The notes below the pieces were generated by a model that saw nothing but the letters and a program-made list of their open reading frames with translations, was not told where the DNA came from and made no database searches. From Clostridia bacterium (GTDB lineage: Bacteria; Bacillota; Clostridia; TANB77; CAG-508), in the NCBI GenBank assembly GCA_017517685.1, contig JAFWYK010000007.1, positions 175,013 to 239,012 on the forward strand: 64,000 nucleotides of DNA. The letters run 5' to 3'. Every line of letters starts with the position of its first letter. Positions within the stretch are counted from its first letter, which is position 1. Position numbers and translations under genes: made by a program. This document shows, piece by piece, positions 37,971-47,003 of the stretch.

Positions 37971-38157
37971 TAAATTAAAAGATATGTCTTCACCAGAACT
38001 AGAAAAAGAACTAAGCGCATTAAAATCAGAATTATTTAAATTAAGATTTAGCTTAGCTACAAACGGATTAGATAATCCACTAAAAGTAAAAGAAGTAAGA
38101 AAAGACATAGCTAGAATAAAAACAATTTTAAGAGAAAGAGAACTTAAAAATAACTAA
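37957..38157 (+). CDS. rpmC: Ribosomal protein L29
   Basis: 66 residues. Two-helix protein: [20 protein letters not shown] then [28 protein letters not shown] in outline. ATG 37957 is chosen because AGGTGG lies 5 bases before it; the GTG at 37948 is part of that site. Overlaps the rplP end by 14 bases. Confidence 0.94.
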   Translation: MMKNNKLKDMSSPELEKELSALKSELFKLRFSLATNGLDNPLKVKEVRKDIARIKTILRERELKNN

Positions 38158-38187
38158 TAATAAAAATTAAGAAAGGAGAAATTCCGA

Positions 38188-38448
38188 ATGGAAAGAAATC
38201 TTCGTAAATCAATGATCGGTACAGTTGTTTCTGATAAAATGGATAAAACAATAGTTGTTGCAGTTGAAGATTCAGTTGCACATCCAGTTTATAGCAAAAC
38301 TGTAAAAAGAACATATAAATTAAAAGCTCACGATGAAGAAAACGCTTGTAAAGTTGGAGATAAAGTAAGAGTTATGGAAACAAGACCTTTATCAAAAGAT
38401 AAAAGATACAGAGTTGTAGAAATCGTTGAGAAAGCTGTTATTAAATAA
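38188..38448 (+). CDS. rpsQ: Ribosomal protein S17
   Basis: 86 residues, with [19 protein letters not shown] and [20 protein letters not shown] typical of S17. OB-fold 16S rRNA binder. GAAAGGAG site. Confidence 0.97.
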   Translation: MERNLRKSMIGTVVSDKMDKTIVVAVEDSVAHPVYSKTVKRTYKLKAHDEENACKVGDKVRVMETRPLSKDKRYRVVEIVEKAVIK

Positions 38449-38472
38449 GAAATAATAGAAACCTTAAATATA

Positions 38473-38489
38473 GCAAGATTAAATCTTGC
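38473..38489 (+). other. Intercistronic hairpin rpsQ-rplN
   Basis: GCAAGA/TCTTGC, loop TTAAA, no U-tract. Confidence 0.55.
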
Positions 38490-38519
38490 AAGTGATTTAT
38501 TAAGAAGGAGGAACCAATA

Positions 38520-38888
38520 ATGATACAACAACAAACTAAATTAAAAGTAGCTGACAACACAGGTGCAAAAGAATTAATGTGCATTAGATGTTTAGGTGGT
38601 TCACATAGAAAATATGCTGAAGTAGGAGACATTATAATGGCTTCTGTTAAAACAGCTACACCAGGTGGCGTTGTTAAAAAAGGTGAGGTTGTTAAAGCTG
38701 TAGTAGTAAGAACTAAAAAAGGTGTTAGAAGAGCTGACGGTTCTTATTTAAAATTTGATGAAAACGCTGCAGTTATTATCCGTGAAGACGGAACACCAAA
38801 AGGAACACGTATTTTCGGTCCAGTAGCAAGAGAATTAAGAGATAAAGAATATATGAAAATCTTATCTTTAGCTCCAGAAGTTTTATAG
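38520..38888 (+). CDS. rplN: Ribosomal protein L14
   Basis: 122 residues, normal length. [20 protein letters not shown] start and [20 protein letters not shown]. Part of the intersubunit bridge. AAGGAGG site. Confidence 0.98.
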   Translation: MIQQQTKLKVADNTGAKELMCIRCLGGSHRKYAEVGDIIMASVKTATPGGVVKKGEVVKAVVVRTKKGVRRADGSYLKFDENAAVIIREDGTPKGTRIFGPVARELRDKEYMKILSLAPEVL

Positions 38889-38895
38889 GATCGAA

Positions 38896-38967
38896 GCTAA
38901 ACTTAAGTTTAGCAATTAATCAGATTTATAATAAAGAGAAAATATATGATGTAGTATAAAGCTACAT
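38896..38967 (+). other. Two hairpins between rplN and rplX
   Basis: An 18-base perfect palindrome, GCTAAACTT/AAGTTTAGC (38896-38913), and a second hairpin ATGTAG/CTACAT (38949-38967). Neither is followed by a U-tract. Confidence 0.6.
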
Positions 38968-38996
38968 ACCTTAAAAACGAAAAAGAGGTGAAAAAA

Positions 38997-39305
38997 TTGA
39001 GAATAAGAAAAGGTGATACTGTTAAAGTTTTATCAGGAAATGATAAAGGAAAAACAGGAGAAGTTTTAGAAATTATACCAAAAACAAACAAAATAATTGT
39101 TAAAGGTGTTAACGTTAGAAAAAAACATATCAAACCTAGAAAACAAGGTGAAGAAGGTGGAATCATTTCAGTAGAATGCGCTATCCACTCAGCAAAAGTT
39201 AATGTAGTTTGCCCTAAATGCGGAAAAGCTACAAAAGTAGGATATGTTGAAGAAAAAGGCGAAAAAGTAAGAGTTTGCAAAAAATGTAATGCAAAATTAA
39301 AATAA
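38997..39305 (+). CDS. rplX: Ribosomal protein L24
   Basis: 102 residues. KOW motif KGDTVKVLSGNDKGKTGEV at the N-terminus and a C-terminal zinc-ribbon-like CPKCGKATKVG ... CKKC. TTG at 38997 is taken as start because AGAGGTG lies 6 bases before it; an upstream GTG (38988) is part of that site. First 50S assembly protein on 23S rRNA. Confidence 0.94.
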   Translation: MRIRKGDTVKVLSGNDKGKTGEVLEIIPKTNKIIVKGVNVRKKHIKPRKQGEEGGIISVECAIHSAKVNVVCPKCGKATKVGYVEEKGEKVRVCKKCNAKLK

Positions 39306-39339
39306 TTAAGTAGAGTATGAAAGGAGGACTTATAGCACT

Positions 39340-39879
39340 ATGGAAAAACTAAGAGAACAATACGTAAATGAAGTAGTTCCAGCAATGATGAAAAAATTCA
39401 ATTATACATCAGTAATGCAAGTTCCTAAATTAGAGAAAATAGTTATAAATATTGGATTAGGAGAAACTAAAGATAATCCAAAAGCTTTAGATAACGCTAT
39501 GAATGATTTAAGCATTATTACAGGTCAAAGACCAATCGTAACAAAAGCTAAAAAATCAATCGCAGCATTCAAATTAAGAGAAGGTGCAAAAATAGGATGC
39601 AAAGTAACATTAAGATCAGGAAAAATGTATGATTTTGCATACAAACTAATCAATGTTGCACTTCCAAGAGTAAGAGATTTTAGAGGAGTTTCAGCAAATT
39701 CTTTTGATGGTAGAGGAAACTACTCAATGGGTATTAAAGAACAATTAATATTCCCAGAAATCGAATATGATAAAGTAGACCAATTAAGAGGTATGGATAT
39801 TATATTTGTAACAACAGCTAAAACTGACGAAGAAGCAAAAGAGTTATTAGCACTTTTAGGAATGCCATTTAGAAACTAA
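39340..39879 (+). CDS. rplE: Ribosomal protein L5
   Basis: 179 residues, normal length. [34 protein letters not shown] and [23 protein letters not shown] region. 5S rRNA binder contacting P-site tRNA. AAAGGAGG site. Confidence 0.97.
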   Translation: MEKLREQYVNEVVPAMMKKFNYTSVMQVPKLEKIVINIGLGETKDNPKALDNAMNDLSIITGQRPIVTKAKKSIAAFKLREGAKIGCKVTLRSGKMYDFAYKLINVALPRVRDFRGVSANSFDGRGNYSMGIKEQLIFPEIEYDKVDQLRGMDIIFVTTAKTDEEAKELLALLGMPFRN

Positions 39880-39882
39880 GTA

Positions 39883-39899
39883 TATCAACTAGATTGATA
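39883..39899 (+). other. Intercistronic hairpin rplE-rpsN
   Basis: TATCAA/TTGATA, loop CTAGA, no U-tract. Confidence 0.55.
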
Positions 39900-39954
39900 A
39901 CTTATGAAATCGAATGAATGAGAAAAAAGAGGTTTTTTAAGAAAGGAGAAAAAA

Positions 39955-40140
39955 ATGGCTAAAAAATCATTAAAAGTTAAATGTGCAAAACCACAAAAAT
40001 ATGCTACAAGAGAATATAACAGATGCAGAATTTGTGGAAGACCACATGCTTATATAAGAAAATTTGGAATCTGCCGTGTTTGCTTTAGAGAATTAGCTCA
40101 TAAAGGTGAAATTCCAGGAGTTAAAAAAGCAAGCTGGTAA
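39955..40140 (+). CDS. rpsN: Ribosomal protein S14, zinc type
   Basis: 61 residues, the short zinc-binding (type Z) form with paired CRICG and CRVCF motifs. Its location between rplE and rpsH is the standard one. AAAGGAG site. Confidence 0.97.
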   Translation: MAKKSLKVKCAKPQKYATREYNRCRICGRPHAYIRKFGICRVCFRELAHKGEIPGVKKASW

Positions 40141-40226
40141 TTTGATCCATTCTCTTATATAGAGATATTAAATTAAAAAATTAAAGTATTAAAGATAAAA
40201 AATATTAAAAAAGGAGGGTAATAAAC

Positions 40227-40625
40227 GTGAATACAACTGACCCAATAGCAGATATGTTAACAAGAATTAGAAATGCTAATAGCCAAAAATTTAAAACAGT
40301 TGATGTTCCAACATCAAAAATTAAAAAAGCTATAGCAGAAGTATTACTTGAAGAAGGTTATATAAAAGCTCTTGAAGAAATCGAAAGCGATGTACAAGGT
40401 ATCTTAAGAGTTACATTAAAATATGATGAGAAAGGTAACAGAGTTATAGATGGATTAAGAAGAATCAGTAAACCTGGTTTAAGAATTTATGCATCTAAAG
40501 ATGAATTACCAAAAGTATTAAATGGATTAGGAATTGCTTTAATTTCTACATCTAAAGGAATTATGACAGATAAAAAAGCTAGAGAATTAGGAATCGGTGG
40601 AGAAGTTTTAGCTTACATCTGGTAA
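40227..40625 (+). CDS. rpsH: Ribosomal protein S8
   Basis: 132 residues, normal length. [20 protein letters not shown] start and the C-terminal [24 protein letters not shown] start with AAGGAGGG 7 bases upstream. S8 represses the spc operon in E. coli. Confidence 0.97.
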   Translation: MNTTDPIADMLTRIRNANSQKFKTVDVPTSKIKKAIAEVLLEEGYIKALEEIESDVQGILRVTLKYDEKGNRVIDGLRRISKPGLRIYASKDELPKVLNGLGIALISTSKGIMTDKKARELGIGGEVLAYIW

Positions 40626-40633
40626 TAAAATGA

Positions 40634-40650
40634 GTATGCAAAAAGCATAC
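40634..40650 (+). other. Intercistronic hairpin rpsH-rplF
   Basis: GTATGC/GCATAC with a five-A loop, no U-tract. Confidence 0.6.
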
Positions 40651-40733
40651 ATATTAAGTATTAAAATTATTAATTATATGTCTTTAAAATAATTTAAGCT
40701 AAGGCAGAAAATTTAAAGAAGGAGGAAACAAAA

Positions 40734-41273
40734 ATGTCAAGAATAGGAAATAAACCTATCACAGTACCACAAGGTGTTGAAGTAAAAGTTGATGGTCAAA
40801 CAATTACTGTAAAAGGACCAAAAGGAACATTAACAAAAGAGTTCCACAAAAACATTACAGTTAACATCGAAGGTGATGTTATCACAGTAGTTAGACCAAA
40901 CGACGAAGCACTTAACAGAAGTTTACACGGTTTAACAAGAACATTATTAAACAACATGATCGAAGGAACAACAAAAGGATTTGAAAGAAAATTAGAAGTT
41001 AACGGTGTTGGATATAGAGCAAGCAAAAAAGGAAATAACTTATTATTAAACTTAGGTTACTCTCATCCAGTAGAAGTTGAAGCTCCAGAAGGAATTTCTT
41101 TCGATGTTCCAAACGCTAACGAAATCATCGTTAAAGGTATGGATAAAGAAGTTGTAGGTCAAACAGCAGCTGTTATTAGAACAAAAAGACCACCTGAAGT
41201 ATATAGAGGTAAAGGTATTAAATATGCTGAAGAGACTATTAGACGTAAAGAAGGTAAAGCTGGTAAAAAATAG
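40734..41273 (+). CDS. rplF: Ribosomal protein L6
   Basis: 179 residues, normal length. [20 protein letters not shown] start, C-terminal signature [17 protein letters not shown]. Near the factor-binding site of the 50S. AAGGAGG site. Confidence 0.97.
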   Translation: MSRIGNKPITVPQGVEVKVDGQTITVKGPKGTLTKEFHKNITVNIEGDVITVVRPNDEALNRSLHGLTRTLLNNMIEGTTKGFERKLEVNGVGYRASKKGNNLLLNLGYSHPVEVEAPEGISFDVPNANEIIVKGMDKEVVGQTAAVIRTKRPPEVYRGKGIKYAEETIRRKEGKAGKK

Positions 41274-41300
41274 AATTTAAATAATTATAATGTTCAATAA

Positions 41301-41388
41301 TAGGTTAAAAGTAAACTTTAGGGGGTATATTTAATCCCTTAAAGATGTTAAATATGAGGGATTGGATATACCCCGTAAAGAAAACCTA
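41301..41388 (+). promoter_or_regulatory. Large nested RNA hairpin between rplF and rplR
   Basis: Successive paired arms: TAGGTT/AACCTA (41301-41306, 41383-41388), CTTTA/TAAAG (41316-41320, 41376-41380), GGGGTATAT/ATATACCCC (41322-41330, 41366-41374), AATCCCT/AGGGATT (41333-41339, 41357-41363). This gives 27 base pairs in one long irregular stem, ending 2 bases before the AAGGAG site of rplR. No U-tract, so it is not a terminator. A role in translation control, processing or protein binding is inferred. Confidence 0.75.
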
Positions 41389-41402
41389 GAAAGGAGAAAA
41401 TA

Positions 41403-41762
41403 ATGATTAACAAAGTAGATAGAAAAGCTGAAAGAGCAAGACGTCATGCAAGAGTTCGTTCAAAAATTAGCGGAACAGCTGAATGTCCAAGACTAGCAGT
41501 TACAAAATCTAATAAAAATATAATTGCTCAAATTATAGATGATGATAAAGCTGAAACATTAGTATATGTTTCAACATTAGATAAAGAAATCAAAACTAAA
41601 GCAGCTAACATTGCAGCAGCAAAAGAAGTTGGTGCTTTAGTAGCTAAAAAAGCATTAGACAAAAAAATCAAAACAGTAGTTTTTGATAGAGGTGGATTTA
41701 TATATCATGGTGTTGTTAAAGCTATCGCTGAAGCAGCTCGTGAAGCAGGATTAGATTTCTAA
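41403..41762 (+). CDS. rplR: Ribosomal protein L18
   Basis: 119 residues, normal length. [20 protein letters not shown] and the terminal [20 protein letters not shown] signature. 5S rRNA binder. The AAGGAG site follows immediately after the big intercistronic hairpin. Confidence 0.97.
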   Translation: MINKVDRKAERARRHARVRSKISGTAECPRLAVTKSNKNIIAQIIDDDKAETLVYVSTLDKEIKTKAANIAAAKEVGALVAKKALDKKIKTVVFDRGGFIYHGVVKAIAEAAREAGLDF

Positions 41763-41770
41763 TAAAAATT

Positions 41771-41825
41771 ATTGAAAATGATTCTTATATTAAATCATAT
41801 CTATGTTAAAGTAGAATGATTCAAT
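41771..41825 (+). other. Intercistronic inverted repeat rplR-rpsE
   Basis: ATTGAA/TTCAAT (41771-41776, 41820-41825) with inner ATTCT/AGAAT (41781-41785, 41813-41817), no U-tract. Confidence 0.5.
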
Positions 41826-41852
41826 TTGAAAGAAGGAGGAAAAAATATTCTC

Positions 41853-42341
41853 ATGGAAGAAAGATCAGTAGAATTAAAAGAGACTGTAGTAGCTATCAAT
41901 AGAGTTGCAAAAGTTGTTAAAGGTGGTAGAACATTTAGATTCAGCGCTGTAGTTGTTGTTGGAGATGAAAACGGACATATCGGTGTTGGAAATGGTAAAG
42001 CTGCTGAAGTTCCAGATGCAATCAAAAAAGCTATTGAAGAAGCTAAAAAGAATTTAATAGAAGTTCCAATCGTTGGAACAACAATACCACATGAATTTGT
42101 TGGTAGATTTGGTAGCGCTAGCGTAATGTTAAAACCAGGTGCTCAAGGTACTGGAATTATCGCTGGTGGTAGCGTAAGACCTGTATTAGAACTTGCAGGA
42201 TACAAAGATATCAACTCTAAAGTTATTGGAACAAATAACCCAAGAAACGTTGTATATGCTACTATCGAAGCTCTTAAAAATATGCAAACTGTTGAATCAG
42301 TTGCTAAAAAAAGAGGAAAAAAAGTTAGCGAAATCTTATAA
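41853..42341 (+). CDS. rpsE: Ribosomal protein S5
   Basis: 162 residues. [20 protein letters not shown] and [20 protein letters not shown] are standard S5 motifs. ATG 41853 is the conventional start; its AAGGAGG site is 13 bases upstream, rather far. A TTG at 41826 lies before the site and is rejected. The gene that normally follows, rpmD (L30), is absent: only 91 bases separate rpsE from rplO. Confidence 0.95.
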   Translation: MEERSVELKETVVAINRVAKVVKGGRTFRFSAVVVVGDENGHIGVGNGKAAEVPDAIKKAIEEAKKNLIEVPIVGTTIPHEFVGRFGSASVMLKPGAQGTGIIAGGSVRPVLELAGYKDINSKVIGTNNPRNVVYATIEALKNMQTVESVAKKRGKKVSEIL

Positions 42342-42361
42342 TATTTTTGAATAAAAAATAT

Positions 42362-42389
42362 TTGAAATTATATTGATTAATGATATAAT
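42362..42389 (+). promoter_or_regulatory. Internal promoter before rplO-secY
   Basis: TTGAAA (42362-42367), 16-nt spacer, TATAAT (42384-42389) with extended TG at 42381-42382, in the gap where rpmD would be. Confidence 0.65.
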
Positions 42390-42432
42390 AAAAATCGGAA
42401 ATATAAAAACAATATAGAGGAGGTGCAAATTG

Positions 42433-42867
42433 ATGGAATTAGGAAATATCGGACCAGCTGTTAAAAAACAAACTAGAAAAAGAGTAGGTCGTGGAATCGG
42501 ATCTGGTTTAGGAAAAACATCAGGTAGAGGACATAAAGGACAAAAAGCAAGATCTGGTGGTGGTGTTAGAAGAGGATTCGAAGGAGGTCAAACACCATTA
42601 TATAGAAGATTACCAAAAAGAGGATTCACAAATATTCATGCTAAAAATTACACAGAAGTAACTTTAACAATGCTTAACAAATCAGAAGCTAAAGAAGTTA
42701 CAGCTGAAAGCTTATTAGCAGAAGGAATAATTGGAAAAATAAATGATGGAATAGTTGTTTTAGCTACAGGTAACTTAGACAAGAAACTAACAGTTAAAGC
42801 AAAGAGATTTACTAAAGCTGCTGCAGAAAAAATCGAAGCTGCAGGTGGAAAGATTGAGGTGATTTAG
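42433..42867 (+). CDS. rplO: Ribosomal protein L15
   Basis: 144 residues. [20 protein letters not shown] and [15 protein letters not shown] are diagnostic of L15. ATG 42433 is used; GAGGAGGTG lies 8 bases upstream, and the adjacent TTG at 42430 is not needed. The stop codon directly abuts the secY TTG start. Confidence 0.96.
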   Translation: MELGNIGPAVKKQTRKRVGRGIGSGLGKTSGRGHKGQKARSGGGVRRGFEGGQTPLYRRLPKRGFTNIHAKNYTEVTLTMLNKSEAKEVTAESLLAEGIIGKINDGIVVLATGNLDKKLTVKAKRFTKAAAEKIEAAGGKIEVI

Positions 42868-44208
42868 TTGTTTAAAACTATTAAAAATGCTTTGAAGACC
42901 CCAGAAATTAGAAAGAAATTATTATATACATTAGTATTAATAATCATATTTAGATTTGGCTGTTTCATTACAGTTCCAGGTGTTGATACAATTGCTCTTG
43001 CTGAGCAAATGCAATCAGCAACTGGAAGCCTAACAGGCCTAATCGATACTATATCAGGTGGTGCTTTTTCAAATTTATCAATTTTCTCAATGACAATAAC
43101 TCCATATATCACAGCATCAATTGTTATCCAATTGATGGGAATGATTATACCTTCACTTGAGAAACTAATCAAAGAAGGTGGAGAAGCAGGAAAACAAAAA
43201 ATTAATTTTTATACAAAACTATTAACATTAGTTTTAGCTGTAATTGAAGGTTTAGGAATTTACATTTCTTATAGCGGAAGTGGAATATTCATCAACCCAG
43301 GATTCTTAACAGGAGCTATGGTTGTGTTATCTTTAGTTACAGGAACAGCAGTACTTATGTGGTTAGGAGATCAAATCACAAATAAAGGTATTGGAAATGG
43401 TATTTCAATGATTATCTTCATTGGTATCGTTTCAGCATTACCATCAGCAATTACAACATTCTGGAGATTAATCGTAATCTATGAAGGAACAAAAATTGTT
43501 GGTGTAAGCACTGTAGGTATAGTAACTACACTTGCAATTGTAATTGGAGCAATCCTATTCGTAGCTGGTGTTGTATTCGTACAACAAGCTGAAAGAAAAG
43601 TTCCAGTACAATATGCTAAAAAAGTTGTTGGAAGAAAAATGTATGGTGGACAAAATACACACATTCCACTTAAGCTAGCAATGGCTGGTGTAATGCCTGT
43701 TATTTTTGCATCATCATTCATGACATTCCCTGCAATGATGATTCAAATCTTTGCTGCTGATAAAATCGGTGGTACAGGATTCTTAGCAGGATTATATGAA
43801 TTTTCAATAGCTACATCAAGCTCACAAGTTGCTTGGGGATATTCTTTAGCTAACGCTATAGTATATCTAATATTAATAGTAGGATTTACATTCTTCTATA
43901 CATATGCAACATTTAATCCAGCTGAAGTAGCAACAAATATTAAACAAAATGGTGGATTTATCCCAGGTATTAGAGCTGGTAAACCTACTACAGAATATAT
44001 TTCTGGAATACTAGGTAAATTAACTTGGTTTGGAGCTATATTCTTAAGTTTAATAGCAATTCTTCCAATGTTAACGAGATTTTCAAGCATTGATATTTCT
44101 TTCGGTGGAACATCAATTCTTATCGTTGTTGGTGTTGCACTTGAAACAGTTCAACAATTAGAATCTCAATTAGTAATGAGACATTATAAAGGATTTTTAG
44201 AGAAATAG
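42868..44208 (+). CDS. secY: Preprotein translocase subunit SecY
   Basis: 446 residues with ten membrane segments. Early motif RFGCFITVPGVD, plug region GGAFSNLSIFSMTITPYITAS in outline, and C-terminal cytoplasmic tail LESQLVMRHYKGFLEK. Forms the protein export channel with SecE and SecG. TTG start with GAGGTGA 5 bases upstream, directly after the rplO stop, so translation is coupled. Confidence 0.97.
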   Translation: MFKTIKNALKTPEIRKKLLYTLVLIIIFRFGCFITVPGVDTIALAEQMQSATGSLTGLIDTISGGAFSNLSIFSMTITPYITASIVIQLMGMIIPSLEKLIKEGGEAGKQKINFYTKLLTLVLAVIEGLGIYISYSGSGIFINPGFLTGAMVVLSLVTGTAVLMWLGDQITNKGIGNGISMIIFIGIVSALPSAITTFWRLIVIYEGTKIVGVSTVGIVTTLAIVIGAILFVAGVVFVQQAERKVPVQYAKKVVGRKMYGGQNTHIPLKLAMAGVMPVIFASSFMTFPAMMIQIFAADKIGGTGFLAGLYEFSIATSSSQVAWGYSLANAIVYLILIVGFTFFYTYATFNPAEVATNIKQNGGFIPGIRAGKPTTEYISGILGKLTWFGAIFLSLIAILPMLTRFSSIDISFGGTSILIVVGVALETVQQLESQLVMRHYKGFLEK

Positions 44209-44216
44209 AATATATT

Positions 44217-44253
44217 GCACAGAAGAGGGTGGCTTTATGCCACCCATATGTGC
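44217..44253 (+). other. GC-rich hairpin after secY
   Basis: GGGTGGC/GCCACCC (44227-44233, 44239-44245), loop TTTAT, enclosed by GCACA/TGTGC (44217-44221, 44249-44253). Strong for this AT-rich genome. No U-tract follows, so termination is doubtful; RNA processing or stabilisation of the upstream message is possible. Confidence 0.65.
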
Positions 44254-44280
44254 TTATAATCTATTCATTTTTCATGTGTA

Positions 44281-44322
44281 TTAATTAAATGATATTTTTA
44301 ATAGAAAATGTCACTTAATTAG
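44281..44322 (+). other. Long AT-rich hairpin upstream of adk
   Basis: About 17 paired bases from TTAATTAAATGATATTTT to AAAATGTCACTTAATTAG with one A-C mismatch and two wobbles, loop TAATAG. No U-tract. Confidence 0.6.
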
Positions 44323-44357
44323 TACATAAAATTAAATATATTTAGGAGGAAATCTTT

Positions 44358-45023
44358 ATGGTAATTATTATGTTAGGAGCACCAGCTTCAGGAAAAGGTA
44401 GTGTAGCAGAAATACTTTCAAAAGAATTTGCTATACCAGCAATCTCAAGTGGAGATATTTTCAGAAAATACATTAGTGAAGGAACAGAAATTGGTAAAAA
44501 AGCTAATGAGTATATTACAAAAGGAGAATTAGTTCCAGACGAAATCACAGTTGAATTAATTACATCAAGACTAAAAGAGGATGATGTTCAAAACGGATTA
44601 ATTTTAGATGGTTTCCCAAGAACAGTAAATCAAGCAAAAGTATTAGATGAAATGTTAACAAAAGATGGTAAAAAAATTGATATCGTTGTTAACTTAGAAA
44701 CACCAGAAGAAGAAATTCTTGAAAGAATAGTAAATAGAAGAATTTGTTCTAATTCTGCATGTAAAACAATTTATAACACAGTGTTAAATCCTTCAAAAGT
44801 TGATGGAATTTGTGATAAATGTGGATCTGAATTACTTCAAAGAGATGATGACAAATTAGAAAAAGCTAAAAACAGATTAGAAGTATACCATAGAGAAACA
44901 GCACCAGTTGCTGACTATTATAAAGAAACAGGAGTTTTATACTCAACAGTATTAAGCCAAGCTGTTAATAGAATGAAAAATGAAGTAGCAGCTGATGTTA
45001 TCGAATATTTAAAAAATAAATAA
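44358..45023 (+). CDS. adk: Adenylate kinase
   Basis: 221 residues. P-loop GAPASGKGS, NMP-binding motif ISSGDIFRKYI, DGFPRTVNQA, and a zinc-type LID domain with Cys pairs CSNSAC and CDKC, as in many Gram-positive enzymes. Converts ATP and AMP to two ADP. The position after secY is the usual one. AGGAGG site. Confidence 0.97.
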   Translation: MVIIMLGAPASGKGSVAEILSKEFAIPAISSGDIFRKYISEGTEIGKKANEYITKGELVPDEITVELITSRLKEDDVQNGLILDGFPRTVNQAKVLDEMLTKDGKKIDIVVNLETPEEEILERIVNRRICSNSACKTIYNTVLNPSKVDGICDKCGSELLQRDDDKLEKAKNRLEVYHRETAPVADYYKETGVLYSTVLSQAVNRMKNEVAADVIEYLKNK

Positions 45024-45072
45024 AACTTAGTAATTGATTTTGCATGATGTGGATAGAAATTGAGGAGTAAAA

Positions 45073-45843
45073 ATGATTAGTATAAAATCAAAAAGAGAAA
45101 TTGAGTTAATGAAAGAAGCATGTAAGATTACTGCATTAACTTATGATTATATTGAGAAAATTATTAAACCTGGAATGTCTACTTTAGAACTTGATAATTT
45201 AGCTGAAAAATTTATTAAAGAGCATGGTGGTATTCCAGCACAAAAAGGTTATCCAAGTGGTGTTAGGGGAGTTCCAAACTTCCCTGGTACACTTTGTGTA
45301 TCAATAAATGATGTGGTTATTCATGGAATTCCAGATAGTAAAACTATTATTAAAGATGGAGATATAGTTTCTGTAGATCTTGTAGTATTAAAAAATGGAT
45401 TTCATGGAGATGCTGCTAGAACATTTTTAGTTGGTAATTGTTCAGATGAAGCTAAAGAATTAGTAGCTGTTACAAAACAAGCATTTTTTGAAGGTTTAAA
45501 AATGGCTAAACCAGGAAACAGAATTGGAGATATTTCTAATGCTGTTGAAACATATGTAAGAAGTCATGGATTTAATTTAGTAAGAGAATTCCAAGGACAT
45601 GGAATTGGTAAAGAAATGCATGAAGAACCTGGAGTACCAAATATAGGTAGAGCTGGTAAAGGACCTAGGTTGGAACCAGGTATGACAATATGTATAGAAC
45701 CTATGGTAATGGCGGGTAGAGAAGACATTTGGGAACTTGAAGATGGATGGACAATTGCTACTCAAGATGGTAGCTTATCGGCACATTATGAAAACACAAT
45801 TTTAATTACAGAAAATGACGCAAAAGTGTTGACAATTCTATAA
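45073..45843 (+). CDS. map: Methionine aminopeptidase, type I
   Basis: 256 residues, M24 family. Metal ligands visible in SVDLVVLKNGFHGDAARTF (two Asp), GHGIGKEMHEEP (His), CIEPMVMAG (Glu) and the last Glu in YENTILITE. Removes the initiator Met from nascent proteins. GAGG site. A promoter for the next operon lies within its last codons. Confidence 0.97.
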   Translation: MISIKSKREIELMKEACKITALTYDYIEKIIKPGMSTLELDNLAEKFIKEHGGIPAQKGYPSGVRGVPNFPGTLCVSINDVVIHGIPDSKTIIKDGDIVSVDLVVLKNGFHGDAARTFLVGNCSDEAKELVAVTKQAFFEGLKMAKPGNRIGDISNAVETYVRSHGFNLVREFQGHGIGKEMHEEPGVPNIGRAGKGPRLEPGMTICIEPMVMAGREDIWELEDGWTIATQDGSLSAHYENTILITENDAKVLTIL

Positions 45844-45857
45844 AAAAAGTATATAAT
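45829..45857 (+). promoter_or_regulatory. Consensus promoter for infA, inside the end of map
   Basis: Perfect TTGACA (45829-45834), 17-nt spacer, perfect TATAAT (45852-45857). The -35 is within the last map codons. Confidence 0.92.
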
Positions 45858-45867
45858 ATTCTAGATT

Positions 45868-45914
45868 ATTGCTCTAAAAGCAATAAAATATGAGATAAAT
45901 ATGCCTGTTTAGGC
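45868..45914 (+). other. Two small hairpins in the infA leader
   Basis: ATTGCT/AGCAAT (45868-45884) and GCCT-GTTT-AGGC (45903-45914), no U-tract. Confidence 0.5.
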
Positions 45915-45944
45915 TTATTTGCGTTTCAAGTAAGGGGGATTTAA

Positions 45945-46163
45945 ATGTCTAAAGAAGATGTTATTGAAGTAGAAGGAACAGTTGTTGAAACTTTACCAAA
46001 TACTAATTTCAAGGTAGAACTTGAAAATGGGCATCAAGTATTAGCTCATATTTCAGGTAAACTTAGAATGAATTACATTAAAATTCTACCAGGTGACAAA
46101 GTTAAATTAGAACTTTCACCATACGATCTTTCAAAAGGAAGAATTACTTGGAGAGCAAAATAA
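45945..46163 (+). CDS. infA: Translation initiation factor IF-1
   Basis: 72 residues, standard length. [40 protein letters not shown] and [14 protein letters not shown]. Binds the 30S A site during initiation. Has its own consensus promoter and a GGGGGAT-type site. Confidence 0.98.
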   Translation: MSKEDVIEVEGTVVETLPNTNFKVELENGHQVLAHISGKLRMNYIKILPGDKVKLELSPYDLSKGRITWRAK

Positions 46164-46273
46164 AATATAAAACAAATAAGAGATGGACTTTTTTAAGTAG
46201 AGTTCGGTGTGTACAAGAACTGAAAAGAAGAAAATCACTTATATCGATAAATAATATTTTAGGAGGGAAGAAA

Positions 46274-46387
46274 ATGAAAGTAAGACCATCAGTTAAAAAG
46301 ATTTGCGAAAAATGCAAAATCATCAAAAGAAAAGGTGTTGTTAGAGTAATTTGCGAAAACCCAAAGCATAAACAAAGACAAGGCTAA
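46274..46387 (+). CDS. rpmJ: Ribosomal protein L36
   Basis: 37 residues. [20 protein letters not shown] with the zinc ligands C-x2-C ... C ... H of the C+ form. AGGAGGG site 6 bases before ATG 46274. A longer in-frame reading from 46148 is not supported, since homologues start at MKVRPSVK. Confidence 0.97.
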   Translation: MKVRPSVKKICEKCKIIKRKGVVRVICENPKHKQRQG

Positions 46388-46417
46388 TAATTTATTTTAT
46401 CAAATTTTTTAGATATT

Positions 46418-46464
46418 AACACAAGTGTGGAGCGGCTGTCAGAAATGATATTCATGTTTGTGTT
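46418..46464 (+). promoter_or_regulatory. Hairpin in the rpmJ-rpsM gap (possible alpha-operon control element)
   Basis: Outer stem AACACAA/TTGTGTT (46418-46424, 46458-46464) around a GC-richer interior, in a 216-base gap. No U-tract. It lies upstream of the rpsM promoter, so it belongs to the infA-rpmJ transcript. Confidence 0.45.
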
Positions 46465-46541
46465 TATATATATGTCTGAAGTAGTTAGATTTTACTAAGA
46501 GTGTAATTGTATACATTGTTAGTACATTTCAGATTTAATTA

Positions 46542-46569
46542 TTGAATGACAATCACAATGCAATATAAT
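46542..46569 (+). promoter_or_regulatory. Promoter of the rpsM-rpsK-rpsD-rpoA-rplQ operon
   Basis: TTGAAT (46542-46547), 16-nt spacer, TATAAT (46564-46569). Confidence 0.7.
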
Positions 46570-46603
46570 ATAAAGATGAAAATTTATGGAGGTGCAAAAA
46601 AAT

Positions 46604-46969
46604 ATGGCTCGTATAGCAGGAGTTGATTTACCTAGAGAAAAAAGAGTTGAGATTGGATTAACATACGTTTATGGTATTGGTTTACCAAGCTCTCAAAAAA
46701 TTCTTAAAGATGCTGGAGTTAATCCAGATACTAGAGTAAAGGATTTAACAGATGATGAAGTAGCTAACATAAGAAAAGCTATGGAAGGATTTAAAGTAGA
46801 AGGTGACTTAAGAAGAGAAGTAGCTTTAAATATTAAAAGATTAACTGAAATCGGATGCTACAGAGGAATTAGACATAGAAGAGGGTTACCAGTAAGAGGA
46901 CAAAGAACAAAAACTAATGCTAGAACAAGAAAAGGTCCAAGAAAATTAGTTAGTAAAAGCAAAAAATAA
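46604..46969 (+). CDS. rpsM: Ribosomal protein S13
   Basis: 121 residues. [20 protein letters not shown] start and [20 protein letters not shown] near the end. ATG 46604 is used: GGAGGTG lies 9 bases before it, while the upstream in-frame ATG at 46586 lies before the site. 30S head protein contacting the P-site tRNA and 50S bridge. Confidence 0.97.
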   Translation: MARIAGVDLPREKRVEIGLTYVYGIGLPSSQKILKDAGVNPDTRVKDLTDDEVANIRKAMEGFKVEGDLRREVALNIKRLTEIGCYRGIRHRRGLPVRGQRTKTNARTRKGPRKLVSKSKK

Positions 46970-47003
46970 AATATAAAGAATTTTTATAGGAGGTAAATAC
47001 CAA

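Noticed and set aside
44217..44253. Rho-independent terminator after secY
   Set aside because: The stem is strong but no U-tract follows, so I list it only as a hairpin.
46148..46387. A longer 79-aa reading that includes rpmJ
   Set aside because: The L36 start MKVRPSVKK at 46274 with AGGAGGG directly before it is conserved; the extension covers the infA-rpmJ spacer and has no ribosome binding site.
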